Shown: positions 19,850-29,871, counted from the stretch's first letter. The stretch is DNA of 64,000 nucleotides from Burkholderiales bacterium (GCA_024235795.1 JACKLR010000001.1:1736001-1800000), one strand, 5' to 3'. Made by a program: numbers and translations. Notes: a model not told the origin generated them from the sequence alone.

Positions 19850-20188
19850 TTACGACTCACCTCCTTTTGGGCCCCAAAACACAACCCAGGCGGCGAAATC
19901 ATTTGAGAAATTTTCAAATCGATGTTCAACATGCGCGGGTACAAAAAATACCATGCCTGGTTCAAACAAGTGACGTTCCCCGGCAATGATCAATTCACCC
20001 CGACCGGTATGAATAAAGTACAGCTCATCCTGATCATGCGGTGTTTGCACATCAGTGTCTTTGGGTGCATACAGTTCAACTGACATTGAGCCATGCCTGA
20101 GCGCTTCCACAAATGGCTCACCCATCGGCCAATCTTCGGTCACTTCACCGGGTATTTGTTTCAAAAGGTCGGATACAGCTGCTTTCAT
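19850..20188 (-). CDS. Small cupin-domain protein
   Basis: 112 residues with one cupin barrel. The metal-binding motifs are PHDQDELYFIHTGRGELII (motif 1, with His and two acidic residues plus a conserved Glu) and PAHVEHRFENF (motif 2 His). Single small cupins of this kind bind a divalent metal and act as isomerases, dioxygenases or sensors; no more precise role can be given. No operon partner; neighbours are a reductase gene on the same strand and a divergent aminotransferase gene. Confidence 0.85.
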   Translation of the reverse strand: MKAAVSDLLKQIPGEVTEDWPMGEPFVEALRHGSMSVELYAPKDTDVQTPHDQDELYFIHTGRGELIIAGERHLFEPGMVFFVPAHVEHRFENFSNDFAAWVVFWGPKGGES

Positions 20189-20761
20189 TCTAAGCTCCCC
20201 TGAATTATGTTCAACGTTGTTGGACTTATAAACTGATTATTTAATAAACATCAGTCAATTGTAAATCCTTTCTATTACCTTACATGCACCCGCTCACACA
20301 ACCGGAATATTCAACCGATAATTTTGGGCTAGATGATTTAGGATAAAGCCACACACACCTTCTCATCTGATATATTGATTTTTAATCAATGGCCTGAAGT
20401 ACTAGGCATTTCTCATACCTATCTCGACGCCAACCGCATATTGTTTATTTTTGAATTCACAAGAATATCTGGTTAATACAGGATTGAAAATTATAGACAC
20501 TCACCATCCAATCCGGATTCATTTAAATAGTCATGGAAAATCATTCTTATATCCAGCTCATTACTGAGTTAACTATTCAGCTATGCAACCGGCTCGCATG
20601 TGAAAAATAAGGGGATTCAGACGGCAAATTACATATCATTAGGTAATCCTGTATCATATTTCCTCAAGTTCCTTGTAAATAGTCATGTTGTAATCTAAAA
20701 ATTATTGCAGGAAGGAATTCGTTACAACCAACACAATCCACGCATAAAAACAACACCATCT
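20189..20761. other. Intergenic region without a gene
   Basis: About 570 bases between divergently oriented cupin and aminotransferase genes. I found no small gene with a ribosome binding site, no clear hairpin terminator and no repeat shared with other parts of the window. It probably carries the two divergent promoters. Confidence 0.5.
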
Positions 20762-21946
20762 ATGTCTTCCAATACTTGGGTTTCAAGAAATGTCTCCAGT
20801 ATGTCCATATCTGCCATCAAGGAAATGGCTATGCTGGGTGCTAAAATAAAAGACGTGGCATCCCTGGCATGGGGACTTCCTTCATTTCGCACGCCACAAT
20901 ATATACGAGATAGCGTTTCAACAGCACTCGCAAGCGATCCTGACATTGGGAAATACGCTTTACCGGATGGATTAAAGGAATTACGGAAACTGGTAGCACT
21001 GAAGCACGCACGAGAAACCGGCATGTCGGTTGATGCAGATTCCCAGGTAATGATTACGGCTGGCAATATGCAGGGCTTAAATACATTGTTTCATGTCTGC
21101 CTTGACCCAGGCGACGAAGTTATCGTTACCGACCCGGGCTTCGCCTCACATTTTCAGCAAATCAGACTTTGTGGCGGCAAACCGGTTCACTGGCGCCTAC
21201 AGGAAGAAAATGGCTGGGCGCTTGACGTGGAGAACCTGCCGAAGCTCATTACTGTGCGGACAAAAGCCATTGTACTGGTAACGCCATCCAACCCGACTGG
21301 AAAGATTTTTTCCAAGAAAGAATTGCTGCAAGTGGGCGCGATTGCCAAAGCGAATGATCTGTTGCTGTTGCTTGACGATCCATATCTATATTTGACGTAT
21401 GAGAATAAAGACAAGCACTTCAACCTAGCCTCGCAAATGGATCTGCTTGACAATACTGTTTATTGCTTCACCTTTTCAAAATGTTATGCGATGAGTGGCT
21501 GGCGTCTCGGTTACATGATTCTGCCGCCACAACTAAAAAAAGAAGCACTAAAGGTACATGATGCCACGCTGATTTGCACGCCACGCATTTCACAAGTTGC
21601 GGGAATTGCGGCCCTGAAAGGTGAAACGGCACATCTAAAAGCATTTGAGGAGATATTATCCTCAAGGCGCGATCTCATCACGCAGCGACTGGACCGTATT
21701 CCGCATATTTTCGAGTATATTAAGCCCGAGGGCGCCTACTATATATTTCCACGGATTCTGGCTGAACATGAAAATTCGCGTGAGTTTGCAATCAGATTAT
21801 TAAACGAGGCACATGTTTCAGTCACCCCCGGCAGCGCATTTGGTCCATCAGGAGAGCATCATGTCAGGATGGCTTTTTGTGTAGAAGACGCGGTGATTAA
21901 TACAGCCTTTGATCGCATTGAAGCTTACTTTGGCCATGTTACCTGA
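20762..21946 (+). CDS. PLP-dependent aminotransferase, class I/II
   Basis: 394 residues from the ATG at 20762. A TTG at 20705 would add 19 residues with no homology-like character. Fold type I motifs are visible: the PLP-stacking region AGNMQGLNTLFHV, the conserved NPTG (PSNPTGKIFS), the Asp in LLLLDDPYLYLTY, the Schiff-base lysine in FTFSKCYAMSGWRLGY (about residue 239) and the carboxylate-binding Arg in HHVRMAFC. The subgroup is that of aspartate-type aminotransferases with broad or unknown substrates. It is transcribed alone, and downstream lie only gene remnants. Confidence 0.88.
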   Translation: MSSNTWVSRNVSSMSISAIKEMAMLGAKIKDVASLAWGLPSFRTPQYIRDSVSTALASDPDIGKYALPDGLKELRKLVALKHARETGMSVDADSQVMITAGNMQGLNTLFHVCLDPGDEVIVTDPGFASHFQQIRLCGGKPVHWRLQEENGWALDVENLPKLITVRTKAIVLVTPSNPTGKIFSKKELLQVGAIAKANDLLLLLDDPYLYLTYENKDKHFNLASQMDLLDNTVYCFTFSKCYAMSGWRLGYMILPPQLKKEALKVHDATLICTPRISQVAGIAALKGETAHLKAFEEILSSRRDLITQRLDRIPHIFEYIKPEGAYYIFPRILAEHENSREFAIRLLNEAHVSVTPGSAFGPSGEHHVRMAFCVEDAVINTAFDRIEAYFGHVT

Positions 21947-21947
21947 G

Positions 21948-22067
21948 CTACATCTTTTCCCATTTTTCTATCAAGGCCAGTTCAACCACCGCTATTGATT
22001 GTCCAATCGTCAAAACCCTTTCTGCTTTTTGATAAGCGGTTTCAACAGCCTGTTTGAATTTCGGTGA
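21948..22067 (-). pseudogene. C-terminal remnant of an unidentified minus-strand gene
   Basis: The minus frame from about 22067 down to a TAG at 21948 reads like real protein ([38 protein letters not shown]), but it has no start codon. It ends abruptly where the istB remnant on the other strand begins. I cannot name the family. The simplest reading is a gene truncated by the arrival of an IS21-type element. Confidence 0.4.
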
Positions 22068-22068
22068 A

Positions 22069-22203
22069 TCGGAACAGGTTTTCGGTGATGCCAAAATGAC
22101 CACTGCTCTGCTGGACCGAATTACTCATCATTGCGACATCCTGGAAACCGGCAATGATTCTTACCGTTTCAAGCATCGAAAACAATGTATAAAAACCGAT
22201 TAA
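22069..22203 (+). pseudogene. IS21-family IstB C-terminal remnant
   Basis: The plus frame reads [16 protein letters not shown], then [19 protein letters not shown], ending at TAA 22201. This is the typical extreme C-terminus of IstB, the ATPase helper of IS21-family elements. The rest of istB, istA and the ends of the element are missing. It lies between the aminotransferase gene and the GGDEF-EAL gene and is clearly dead. Confidence 0.8.
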
Positions 22204-22357
22204 CCAACTAAACCAGATGGCCAGTTTTCAAAGCTGATTGACAGCCAATAACACGCCGCTGATATTTGCCTGCTATTTACCTGTATTTACCTTCTTTAAG
22301 CGCCATTCAAGCCGCAAAATCATTCTTCAACGCTTGAGTTTATACCGATCGCCGGAT

Positions 22358-24718
22358 TTATCTGTTCTGGCGTTTCGAGACGCTGGTTATTTTGCTCACC
22401 TTGCCCTGTTGGAAAACATTGATGCGAGACTCGCTAATCAGCAATTTTGAAATCATATCAGCCTGGACGGGTTTACTGTACAGGTAACCCTGCACGGCCT
22501 CGCACCCAAGGTTTTTGAGTATATTCAGTTGCTCCAATGTCTCAACACCTTCAGCAATAAGCCCGTAGCCCAGTTTGTTTCCCATTTCTATCATTGAACT
22601 GACCAGGATCAGTGCTTGCTTATCGACAAGCATATCGTCAATAAAATACTTGTCGATTTTCAGGCAATCAACCTTGAGGTGTTTAAGCGAAGCAAAAGAT
22701 GAGTAACCGGTTCCGAAATCGTCGATTGCCAGTAGAACACCGAGGTCTTTCAAATCCTGAAAAATTGAAAGATTGCGCGGATCGGTCTGTACAACACTTT
22801 CTGTAACTTCCAGTTCCAGTTCGGAAGGAACAATTCCTTCTTCATCGATAATCCGTTTAATCAGTGATACAAACGCCTGATCGAGAAAAAGGTTTGGAGA
22901 AATATTTACCGCTATACGTGGCGTGCAAAAACCTTTTTTCTTCCAAGCAACCAACTGGCTGCATGCCGATCTCAACACCCATTCGGTAAGCGGTTGAATC
23001 ATACCTATTCTCTCGGCAGTGGAGATAAACTCACTCGGCGGAACCTGACCCAGTTGAGGATGACGCCAGCGTAGTAATGCCTCGACACCAATAATTTCAC
23101 CGGTGGATACTTTAATCTGAGGTTGATAAACGAGTGACAATTGTTTTTTTCCAATGGCTTCCCTCAAATTTTGCTCAACGTGAAAACGATACTCGACTTT
23201 ATGGGTAAGCTCCGCTTTATAGAACGCGTACTGATTTTTTCCATTTTCTTTCGCTGTATAAAGCGAAGTATCCGCCGCCTTTAAGAATGCCGACAAATCA
23301 TCCCCATCGTCAGGATAATATGCGATCCCGATGCTGCAAGCCGGCTTAATATTTCTGGTATAAATCTCGACCGGTTGGGCGATCAATTCAAGACAACGCT
23401 TGGCAACATTGGCTGCGTAATCACCTTTTACTTCCTCAATGAGGATACAGAATTCGTCGCCACCAAGACGCGCTATAAAATCGGTTTCACGGCAAGCACT
23501 GACCAGCCGTTTGGCAATAACCTTAAGAAGCAGGTCACCGGCATCATGTCCAAGGCTGTCGTTAACACTCTTGAAGCCGTCCAGATCGATATACAGCAGC
23601 CCAAAACGACGATTATGCCGAACAGCCGTTTTGGTAATTTCTTCGACATGCTGAAAAAAAGAGGCTCGGCTGGCAACCCCTGTTAATTCATCGGTATAGG
23701 CTAACTGTCGTATCCGTTTCTGCGCCTGATCCCGTTCCATGACGATTCCCGTAAGTCTGGCTGCCGAAACCAGATCGCTCAATTCCTTTTCATTTGGAAG
23801 CGCAGGATGATTGTAGTACATGCCGAACGCACCCAGAACTTTTCCCGTGGAATTAATAATGGGTTCAGACCAGCAACATCGCATGCCATGCGGGAGCGCA
23901 AAATGTTTGATTTTTTCCCATTTGGGATCTGTCTCGATATTCTCGACAAGCACGCGCTTTCCTGTAAACGTGGATGTTCCACACGAACCAACGCTAGGTC
24001 CATTCTCCAGGCCGTGTACAGCGTCACAATATTCCTTCGGCAGGCTTGGCGCGCCGCCATGCAACAGTTTGTTATCCTCCAGTTCTAGCATAGAACACCG
24101 CATTCCGGGATGACGGGACTCATACATTAACGCAATTGCATCATAAATTTCAGAGGCGGGACGTCCTATTGCAATCATCTCGAGAATTTCGGCATTCTTA
24201 CTATCAAATGCTTCTGCTTTTTTGCGTTCTGTGATGTCGACAAGCGTTCCAACCAGACGGATTGGTTTGCCGTCAGGTTCGCGCGTCACAAGAAAAGCCC
24301 GAGACAGAACAAAAACTTCATGGCCATCCTTGTGACGCATACGCATTTCAACTTCAAAGGAATCTGCGCGACCAGCGATGTAATCCTGAGCCTTTTTCAA
24401 CACGCCGTCCTTATCATCGGGATGAACCAGACTTGCCCATGTGTTTAAATTGTTATCAAGCTCGTCCTCTCGATAACCCAGCATGCTTTTCCAGCGAATT
24501 GAATAATAGACTTCATCTGTTTCAAGATTCCAGTCCCAAAGTCCGTCATTGGCCCCGCGCATCGCAAGCGAAAACCGTTCTTCACTGATACTCAGCCTGC
24601 CTGTTCGCTCTTCTGTCATCAACTTCACAGCGTCGAGTTCCGCGCGTAGTTGATGTATCTCTTCGATAAGTTCGGACTTGGTTTGTTTGATATCACCCAT
24701 AGCAATCTCAAATATCAT
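22358..24718 (-). CDS. PAS-GAF-GGDEF-EAL cyclic di-GMP signalling protein
   Basis: 786 residues, no membrane helix, so cytoplasmic. A short coiled coil (7-45) precedes a PAS domain of PAS_3 type (about 45-168, DGLWDWNLETDEVYYS and WASLVHPDD), a GAF domain (about 185-330), GGDEF (ARLGGDEFCIL near 430) and EAL (EALLRW near 545). EAL catalytic positions are all kept: INISPNLF, LELEVTES, DDFGTGYSS, CLKIDKYFI, AEGVET and VQGYLYSKP. Diguanylate cyclase and phosphodiesterase are both plausible. The first six residues may be a mis-start; MGDIKQ at residue 7 is an equally good beginning. It stands alone. Confidence 0.9.
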   Translation of the reverse strand: MIFEIAMGDIKQTKSELIEEIHQLRAELDAVKLMTEERTGRLSISEERFSLAMRGANDGLWDWNLETDEVYYSIRWKSMLGYREDELDNNLNTWASLVHPDDKDGVLKKAQDYIAGRADSFEVEMRMRHKDGHEVFVLSRAFLVTREPDGKPIRLVGTLVDITERKKAEAFDSKNAEILEMIAIGRPASEIYDAIALMYESRHPGMRCSMLELEDNKLLHGGAPSLPKEYCDAVHGLENGPSVGSCGTSTFTGKRVLVENIETDPKWEKIKHFALPHGMRCCWSEPIINSTGKVLGAFGMYYNHPALPNEKELSDLVSAARLTGIVMERDQAQKRIRQLAYTDELTGVASRASFFQHVEEITKTAVRHNRRFGLLYIDLDGFKSVNDSLGHDAGDLLLKVIAKRLVSACRETDFIARLGGDEFCILIEEVKGDYAANVAKRCLELIAQPVEIYTRNIKPACSIGIAYYPDDGDDLSAFLKAADTSLYTAKENGKNQYAFYKAELTHKVEYRFHVEQNLREAIGKKQLSLVYQPQIKVSTGEIIGVEALLRWRHPQLGQVPPSEFISTAERIGMIQPLTEWVLRSACSQLVAWKKKGFCTPRIAVNISPNLFLDQAFVSLIKRIIDEEGIVPSELELEVTESVVQTDPRNLSIFQDLKDLGVLLAIDDFGTGYSSFASLKHLKVDCLKIDKYFIDDMLVDKQALILVSSMIEMGNKLGYGLIAEGVETLEQLNILKNLGCEAVQGYLYSKPVQADMISKLLISESRINVFQQGKVSKITSVSKRQNR

Positions 24719-25328
24719 GTCAATCTGTCTAGCACGCTATCAATTTGATATTGCCGGGTTCAGTGAACTTGTCAGTGTTCATGGCAAGGCGTGTCTTGCA
24801 GGAAATAGTGTTCTATTGCCAAAAGGCACACGCAGCCCATGGACACTAACAAAATCACCCATAAGGCGCTACTGCGGTACCCTGCAACCACGTTGCAGCA
24901 CACCGGGGTAACACTGTACCTGACAATATCGGATGGATAGCGTACTAAGTAACAGCCAGAATCAGATTTCCTGTGAAATTCTAAACCTCATTATCGTAAC
25001 AGATTGAATTGTTGTTTTTATTATTTTATTGTTATTTATAGCCACTCACTCATACATAAACAGCAAGAATTGGTAATCAGCATGAAAATTTATCAGGAAA
25101 AAAGTGAAATCAACAGTAACTATTCAGCCAATTTTATTTTTCGATCAGTCTCTGAAATAAATTCAAACTGAGACACTATCGATTTTTTTTAAGTTATTTC
25201 CTCATCGGGATTATGAGCGTTAAGACGACGGCACCAGAAATTTGGCTCTGGCGATAAGTCAACATATTATGTTAACCTCTTAAATAGGTACAATGTGCTT
25301 GGAAATCCAATCGGGAGGGCTAAAACAA
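24719..25328. other. Intergenic region upstream of the Crp/Fnr regulator
   Basis: About 600 bases between two divergent genes. No coding frame with support was found; the plus-strand frame 24678-24911 has an improbable composition. The last 60 bases before the regulator gene contain AT-rich sequence with a TACAAT that could be a -10 element. Nothing else was recognised. Confidence 0.45.
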
Positions 25329-26042
25329 ATGGCAACTATTTCCGTAGAACGCGCATGCGCAATGCTTTCAACCATCAAGGAGTTTCAGGCACTATCTCCC
25401 TCCGATCTGGTAGAAATTGCCAATGCTTGCCACTGGGATCGATACCATACTGGTAAAGAAATCATACGGTTTCATGATAAATCGAACAGCGTTTTCTTTA
25501 TCGCTCAGGGCGAAATTCGTGTGACATATCATTCCCTGTCAGGACACGAAGTCATTTTGTGTGATTTGTCTGCTGGCGAAATGTTTGGCGAGCTAACAGC
25601 AATTGATGGACAGCTCCGCTCTGCCACTGTCCTGGCGAAAGCAAGCACGTTACTGGCATCCATGACGGCCGCTGATTTTAAGAAAATTATATTTTCCAAT
25701 CAATGTGTTGCAGAAACCATGCTGAAACGCCTGGTTAGTGAAGTCCGCAGACTGACCGATCGAGTGTATGACTTCAGCACGCTTGCTGTCAGTAACCGCA
25801 TACAGGCAGAACTATTGCGTATTGCCAAAAAGAACATGACAGGGCCAAACACTGCGGTTATTTCTCCGGCACCCACTCATTTTGATCTCGCCAATCTGGT
25901 CAGCACCCATCGCGAAGCGGTAACCCGCGAGCTCAGCAGTTTAGCCAAGAAGAAGGTTGTTTTACGTAAAGGTCATGACCTACATATTCTCGATATTGAG
26001 AAACTAACCGATATGGTAAATATGGTGCGCGGCGGTATCTAG
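25329..26042 (+). CDS. Crp/Fnr family transcriptional regulator
   Basis: 237 residues from the ATG at 25329, which has GGAGGG nine bases upstream. An N-terminal cyclic-nucleotide-binding beta-roll (FIAQGEIRVTYHS, LSAGEMFGELTAIDGQLRSATV) is followed by the dimer helix (ETMLKRLVSEVRRL) and a C-terminal winged helix-turn-helix (FDLANLVSTHREAVTRELSSL). No N-terminal cysteine cluster is present, so it is not an Fe-S type FNR. The GEMFGELxxxDxxxRSATV phosphate-binding cassette is close to that of CRP, so cAMP or another nucleotide may bind. Targets are unknown; an FNR-type box occurs at 42778. Confidence 0.9.
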   Translation: MATISVERACAMLSTIKEFQALSPSDLVEIANACHWDRYHTGKEIIRFHDKSNSVFFIAQGEIRVTYHSLSGHEVILCDLSAGEMFGELTAIDGQLRSATVLAKASTLLASMTAADFKKIIFSNQCVAETMLKRLVSEVRRLTDRVYDFSTLAVSNRIQAELLRIAKKNMTGPNTAVISPAPTHFDLANLVSTHREAVTRELSSLAKKKVVLRKGHDLHILDIEKLTDMVNMVRGGI

Positions 26043-26120
26043 TATTCGATACTGTATTGACGACACAACCACGTTTATTTAAATGGACTGTGCGATCTAT
26101 ACCGGTTCTCTGTAAATACC

Positions 26121-26702
26121 TTATTCATATTGAAACCTCCTCATCATGATCGCCTCTGATTTTTTGACATCCTCCTCGAGCTGATCCGTATATACAGCTG
26201 GAAAACGGACTTTGTTGCTGACATTTATGGGGGGCAGCGTTCTGATAATCTGCTCATCGAATGCTTCGCCAGCTAATTTCAAGGCCAAAATAAGATCATC
26301 AACCAGATTCTCATATTTGCCTATAAATTCTATTTCATTATACTCATCACCCACCATCTCGATAAGGCTGCGGCTATAAACACCCGGTAATTTATCCAGC
26401 AAATTTCGCACAAATTGATGAAAATTGTCGGTTTGACATGCCTGATCTAACTGATTTTTCGAATCCCATCCGTTTGTCATTTTATACTGCCAATATGAAC
26501 GGTATAAGCCTACAGGATGCCTGACAAAAGCAAATTTGAATTTCTCAAGGGAAGGACAATTCTGTAACCCGATATGCGGATTACCCGATATCGTGTAATC
26601 CCGGCATGAGACACCCGCAGAAATGATTGCTTTTTTTACCCAGGAGCCACCCGTCTTGGGTACATGCAAAAAACAAGACTTTGGAAGAATCAGCATGCGC
26701 AA
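26121..26702 (-). CDS. Sulfotransferase family protein
   Basis: 193 residues. The N-terminal CFLHVPKTGGSWVKKA is the PAPS 5'-phosphosulfate-binding loop, and FAFVRHPVGLYRSYW is the 3'-phosphate-binding motif of type-2/heparan-like sulfotransferases. It is shorter than most members (250-300), but both cofactor motifs are complete. The acceptor is unknown; surface polysaccharide is typical. It starts 58 bases after the polyamine fusion gene upstream on the same strand, so the two may be co-transcribed. Confidence 0.8.
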   Translation of the reverse strand: MRMLILPKSCFLHVPKTGGSWVKKAIISAGVSCRDYTISGNPHIGLQNCPSLEKFKFAFVRHPVGLYRSYWQYKMTNGWDSKNQLDQACQTDNFHQFVRNLLDKLPGVYSRSLIEMVGDEYNEIEFIGKYENLVDDLILALKLAGEAFDEQIIRTLPPINVSNKVRFPAVYTDQLEEDVKKSEAIMMRRFQYE

Positions 26703-26760
26703 TTTTTTCCTGGTAAAAACCTGCTTGGCTAATGCTTGTCCGTCAAATGCATTATCATTC

Positions 26761-27960
26761 TTATTTTCCTACCAAATCGCGCACAAAATTAGGCAGCGCA
26801 AATACACCCTGATGCGTATCTCCATTGTAGAACTGAAGATGCTGGAGGTTGCGCGCTTCGATACGCCGTTCGATCTCATCAGACGCAAAAGCCTTAGGAT
26901 CAAGCTGATCGGCGCATACGGCCAACGCCCATTGTGCGCCATAAAGTGGAATGTACATAGTATAGGGCCGCACAATCCGGAAAACCCCCTTCAGCCGTTT
27001 GGTAAGCTCAGCAACGCGTTCTGGATGCGCCGTCGGCGAGCCGATGTGAAGCGTCAACAAACCTTCCGGGCTAAGCGCCTGGCGACATTGTTGGAAGAAT
27101 TCCGTCGAATAAAGCGCAGCAGCCGGACCGACCGGATCGTTGAGGTCCAGTGCGATCAGGTCAAATTTATCCTGAGTCTCTCGCACAAACTTCATGCCGT
27201 CTTCAATGATCACATGCAAACGAGGATTGTCGAACACGCCATTATGCACCACCTGAAAATATTTCTTGGCGATATTGATAACATCTTCATCGATTTCAAC
27301 CATAGTCACCCGTTCGACTGAAGGATGCTTCAGCGCTTCTTCAGATGAACCGCCATCACCACCACCGATGATCAGAACATTTCTTGGTGCATCGTGAACC
27401 GTAAGCGCCGGATGAATCAGGTTCTCATGGTAAACGAACTCTTCCCGCTCGGAAGTCATATTGTATTCGTCCAAACGGAAAATCTTTCCGTATTGTGGGG
27501 TATCGTAAATCGAAAGCTTCTGGTATTTAGTTCGCCATTCTCCGATTTGCCGACTGGCCTTGACATAGAAACCGATTGAATCATTCAGCGGTTCGACAAG
27601 CAGATGCTCGCCGCGCGCTATTTCATGTTTGGCAATTTCTTCCGGCTGAAAATATGCAACGATTGCATCAAACAATTTATGCGCCTTGGTGCTGTTGTCA
27701 GCACTATAGTTGCATACATAAACATCCAGCGTTAATCCGTTATTTTCAGGCCAGGTATGGATTGCAACATGTGACTCGGCCAGAACAACCGTTCCGGTAA
27801 ATCCCGAATCATCAAACTGCTTGAATGTGGCATCCATCACCGTCAGGCCGGAATCCCGCACCATGTCAATGCATTTTTCTTTAAAACCGGCGCCATCGAG
27901 CAGGTGTTGCGGATCGCAACGGCATTCGCTCAAATCACCAATTAGATGCAAACCGTTCAT
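26761..27960 (-). CDS. S-adenosylmethionine decarboxylase-spermidine synthase fusion (SpeH-SpeE)
   Basis: 399 residues in two enzymes. Residues 1-120 are a class 1 bacterial AdoMet decarboxylase: self-cleavage between Glu62 and Ser63 in LAESHVAIHTWPE would give the pyruvoyl group, and His68 and Cys83 match the processing and proton-donor residues at the same numbers in the Thermotoga enzyme. Residues about 130-390 are an aminopropyltransferase with GGGDGGSSEE, the MVEID acidic residue binding decarboxylated AdoMet and a DLNDPVGPA loop (usually DSSDPVGP). The fusion would make decarboxylated AdoMet and pass the aminopropyl group to putrescine or a related diamine. No speA, speB or speC is in the window. 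Confidence 0.92.
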   Translation of the reverse strand: MNGLHLIGDLSECRCDPQHLLDGAGFKEKCIDMVRDSGLTVMDATFKQFDDSGFTGTVVLAESHVAIHTWPENNGLTLDVYVCNYSADNSTKAHKLFDAIVAYFQPEEIAKHEIARGEHLLVEPLNDSIGFYVKASRQIGEWRTKYQKLSIYDTPQYGKIFRLDEYNMTSEREEFVYHENLIHPALTVHDAPRNVLIIGGGDGGSSEEALKHPSVERVTMVEIDEDVINIAKKYFQVVHNGVFDNPRLHVIIEDGMKFVRETQDKFDLIALDLNDPVGPAAALYSTEFFQQCRQALSPEGLLTLHIGSPTAHPERVAELTKRLKGVFRIVRPYTMYIPLYGAQWALAVCADQLDPKAFASDEIERRIEARNLQHLQFYNGDTHQGVFALPNFVRDLVGK

Positions 27961-28356
27961 GGCCGTATCTCCAGATACGCTGTCAGGTACGGCTTAAAAT
28001 GGATTATAGGATATAGAGTGTTGTCGCTGTCTGGCAGCGGAATAGTGGAATCTTCGTTTTCGTTCAATTCGTGCAAAACCCAACTTGGGCAACCATTTAC
28101 AAATACCGCAACAGGCGCCTGGTTAAGAATTCGGCCTCGACCGAGCGTATTTTCTATTTTCTTATATTTAGAAGCTCACCGGTAAATTAGTTTTTTGATG
28201 AGATTCATGTAAAAGCGGAATTCTACTTGGAAGTTGCTTGAAATGGAATATGTTTAAGCCAATTATGCTGATGATTTGAATAACACCAGAAGAAAACCAG
28301 CGCAAGAAAAGTGCATAAACTTGCTTAAAAATTCATACGTTGAGCAATCCAACGGA
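27961..28356. other. Intergenic region between glgA and the polyamine fusion gene
   Basis: About 395 bases between two minus-strand genes. No gene, tRNA or strong hairpin was seen. It should hold the glgA terminator and the promoter for the downstream polyamine gene, but neither stands out. Confidence 0.45.
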
Positions 28357-29871
28357 TTATTCTTTCAGCAATTTTATCGTTTGAATTGATTTCTGTGCTT
28401 CTCGTTCCTGTTGCAAAAATTGATACAGCTTGAGATATTCCTGAGCACTTTTATGCCACGAATAATCCATATTCATGCCGTTTCTAACAAGTTTATGCCA
28501 TGTCCTGGGTTTACGGTAGCGTTTTTGAGCCCGGTTTATCGCTTCACCGAGTGACGTAACCGTCGGCTGGTCAAACACAAAACCGGTGGCGGTGCTGTTT
28601 GCAATCGACTCATCTGTGACGTCAATCACGGTATCGGCCAGCCCACCGACATTATGTACGATTGGAATCGTGCCATAGCGCAAACTGTAGAGTTGGTTCA
28701 AACCGCACGGCTCAAAGCGTGACGGCATCAAAAATGCATCAACCCCGGCCTCAATCTGGTGGGCAATCACTTCGTCGTAGCCAATGGTAACACCGAGCTG
28801 TTTCGGGTTTTCCCCAGCCAATCTGAGCAGCGCCGCTTCAAATTTTTTGTCACCTGAACCCAAAAGACAAAACTGCATGGCTTGATTTTCAATTGTTTTT
28901 AGAAATTCGATAATCAGATCGATACCCTTCTGCTCCACCAGCCGACCGATAAATCCGAGCATAAACACATCTTCCTCTACGGGAAGCTTATAACGCTTTT
29001 GTAGCGCTGTTTTATTGGCTTTTTTCTTGGATAGCGTTCTGCTGGTGTAATTCTGGCAGATCAGCGCATCCGTTTTCGGATTCCAGACCGAGTCATCGAT
29101 ACCATTGACAATACCTGATAACACATTTTTTCGGAACTGCAGCAATCCTTCGAGCCCATAACCCATTTCCGGCGTTTGTATCTCATTGGCATATTGCGCG
29201 CTCACGGTGTTGATACAATCCGCAAACACCAACCCGCCTTTGATAAATGAAAGCTGACCATGGAATTCCAAAGCATCCGGCGACCATAATGCCGCTGGCA
29301 AACTTAGTGCATTAAAGGTGCTCTGCGGAAACAGCCCCTGGTAGGCAAGATTATGAATGGTAAACAAGCTGGGAGGTGCTAGCGGCTGTTGCCTTAACAA
29401 GGCCGGAACCAAGGCAGTTTGCCAGTCGTTGCAATGCACCACATCCGGCTTCCAGTCCAATTGCGCCTGATCCAGTGCGATGCGCTGAACAACCTTACTA
29501 AACAACGCAAAGCGTTCCGCATTATCCGGCCAAACCTCCCCATCACCATCGAGATAAGGATTGCCTTCGCGCGCAAAGGCAGATGGATGATCGACCAGCA
29601 ATACTTCTACCGGGCTATCCCCCAAACATGTGGCATATAACGTCACCATTCCAGGGACTCCGGGCAGATACATTTCCGCCACGGCCTCCATTGATGGCTG
29701 TTTTTTCAGAATATCCCCATATGCGGGCAGTACGACGCGGACATCGCATCCCAGATTCAGCAAGGCAGCAGGCAGCGCGCCTGCAACATCAGCAAGCCCG
29801 CCCGTTTTAATGAGTGGATGCGCTTCGCTGGTTGAGAACAGAATCTTCAGGTTATTCTGTTTTGAAGTCAT
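28357..29871 (-). CDS. glgA: Glycogen synthase (ADP-glucose type)
   Basis: 504 residues of the GT5 family. The N-terminal KTGGLADVAGALP (residues 22-34) binds ADP-glucose; NDWQTALVPALL, HNLAYQGLFP, IVNGIDDSVWNP and the C-terminal RFEPCGLNQLYSLRYGTIPIV with GGLADTV are standard GlgA motifs. Full length for the family (about 480-500). It stands alone, divergent from the quinone oxidoreductase gene. Glycogen storage is known in Nitrosomonas. Confidence 0.95.
   Translation of the reverse strand: MTSKQNNLKILFSTSEAHPLIKTGGLADVAGALPAALLNLGCDVRVVLPAYGDILKKQPSMEAVAEMYLPGVPGMVTLYATCLGDSPVEVLLVDHPSAFAREGNPYLDGDGEVWPDNAERFALFSKVVQRIALDQAQLDWKPDVVHCNDWQTALVPALLRQQPLAPPSLFTIHNLAYQGLFPQSTFNALSLPAALWSPDALEFHGQLSFIKGGLVFADCINTVSAQYANEIQTPEMGYGLEGLLQFRKNVLSGIVNGIDDSVWNPKTDALICQNYTSRTLSKKKANKTALQKRYKLPVEEDVFMLGFIGRLVEQKGIDLIIEFLKTIENQAMQFCLLGSGDKKFEAALLRLAGENPKQLGVTIGYDEVIAHQIEAGVDAFLMPSRFEPCGLNQLYSLRYGTIPIVHNVGGLADTVIDVTDESIANSTATGFVFDQPTVTSLGEAINRAQKRYRKPRTWHKLVRNGMNMDYSWHKSAQEYLKLYQFLQQEREAQKSIQTIKLLKE

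Noticed and set aside
19711..19989. 92-residue plus-strand frame over the cupin gene
   Set aside because: Antisense to the cupin protein, which has clear metal-binding motifs.
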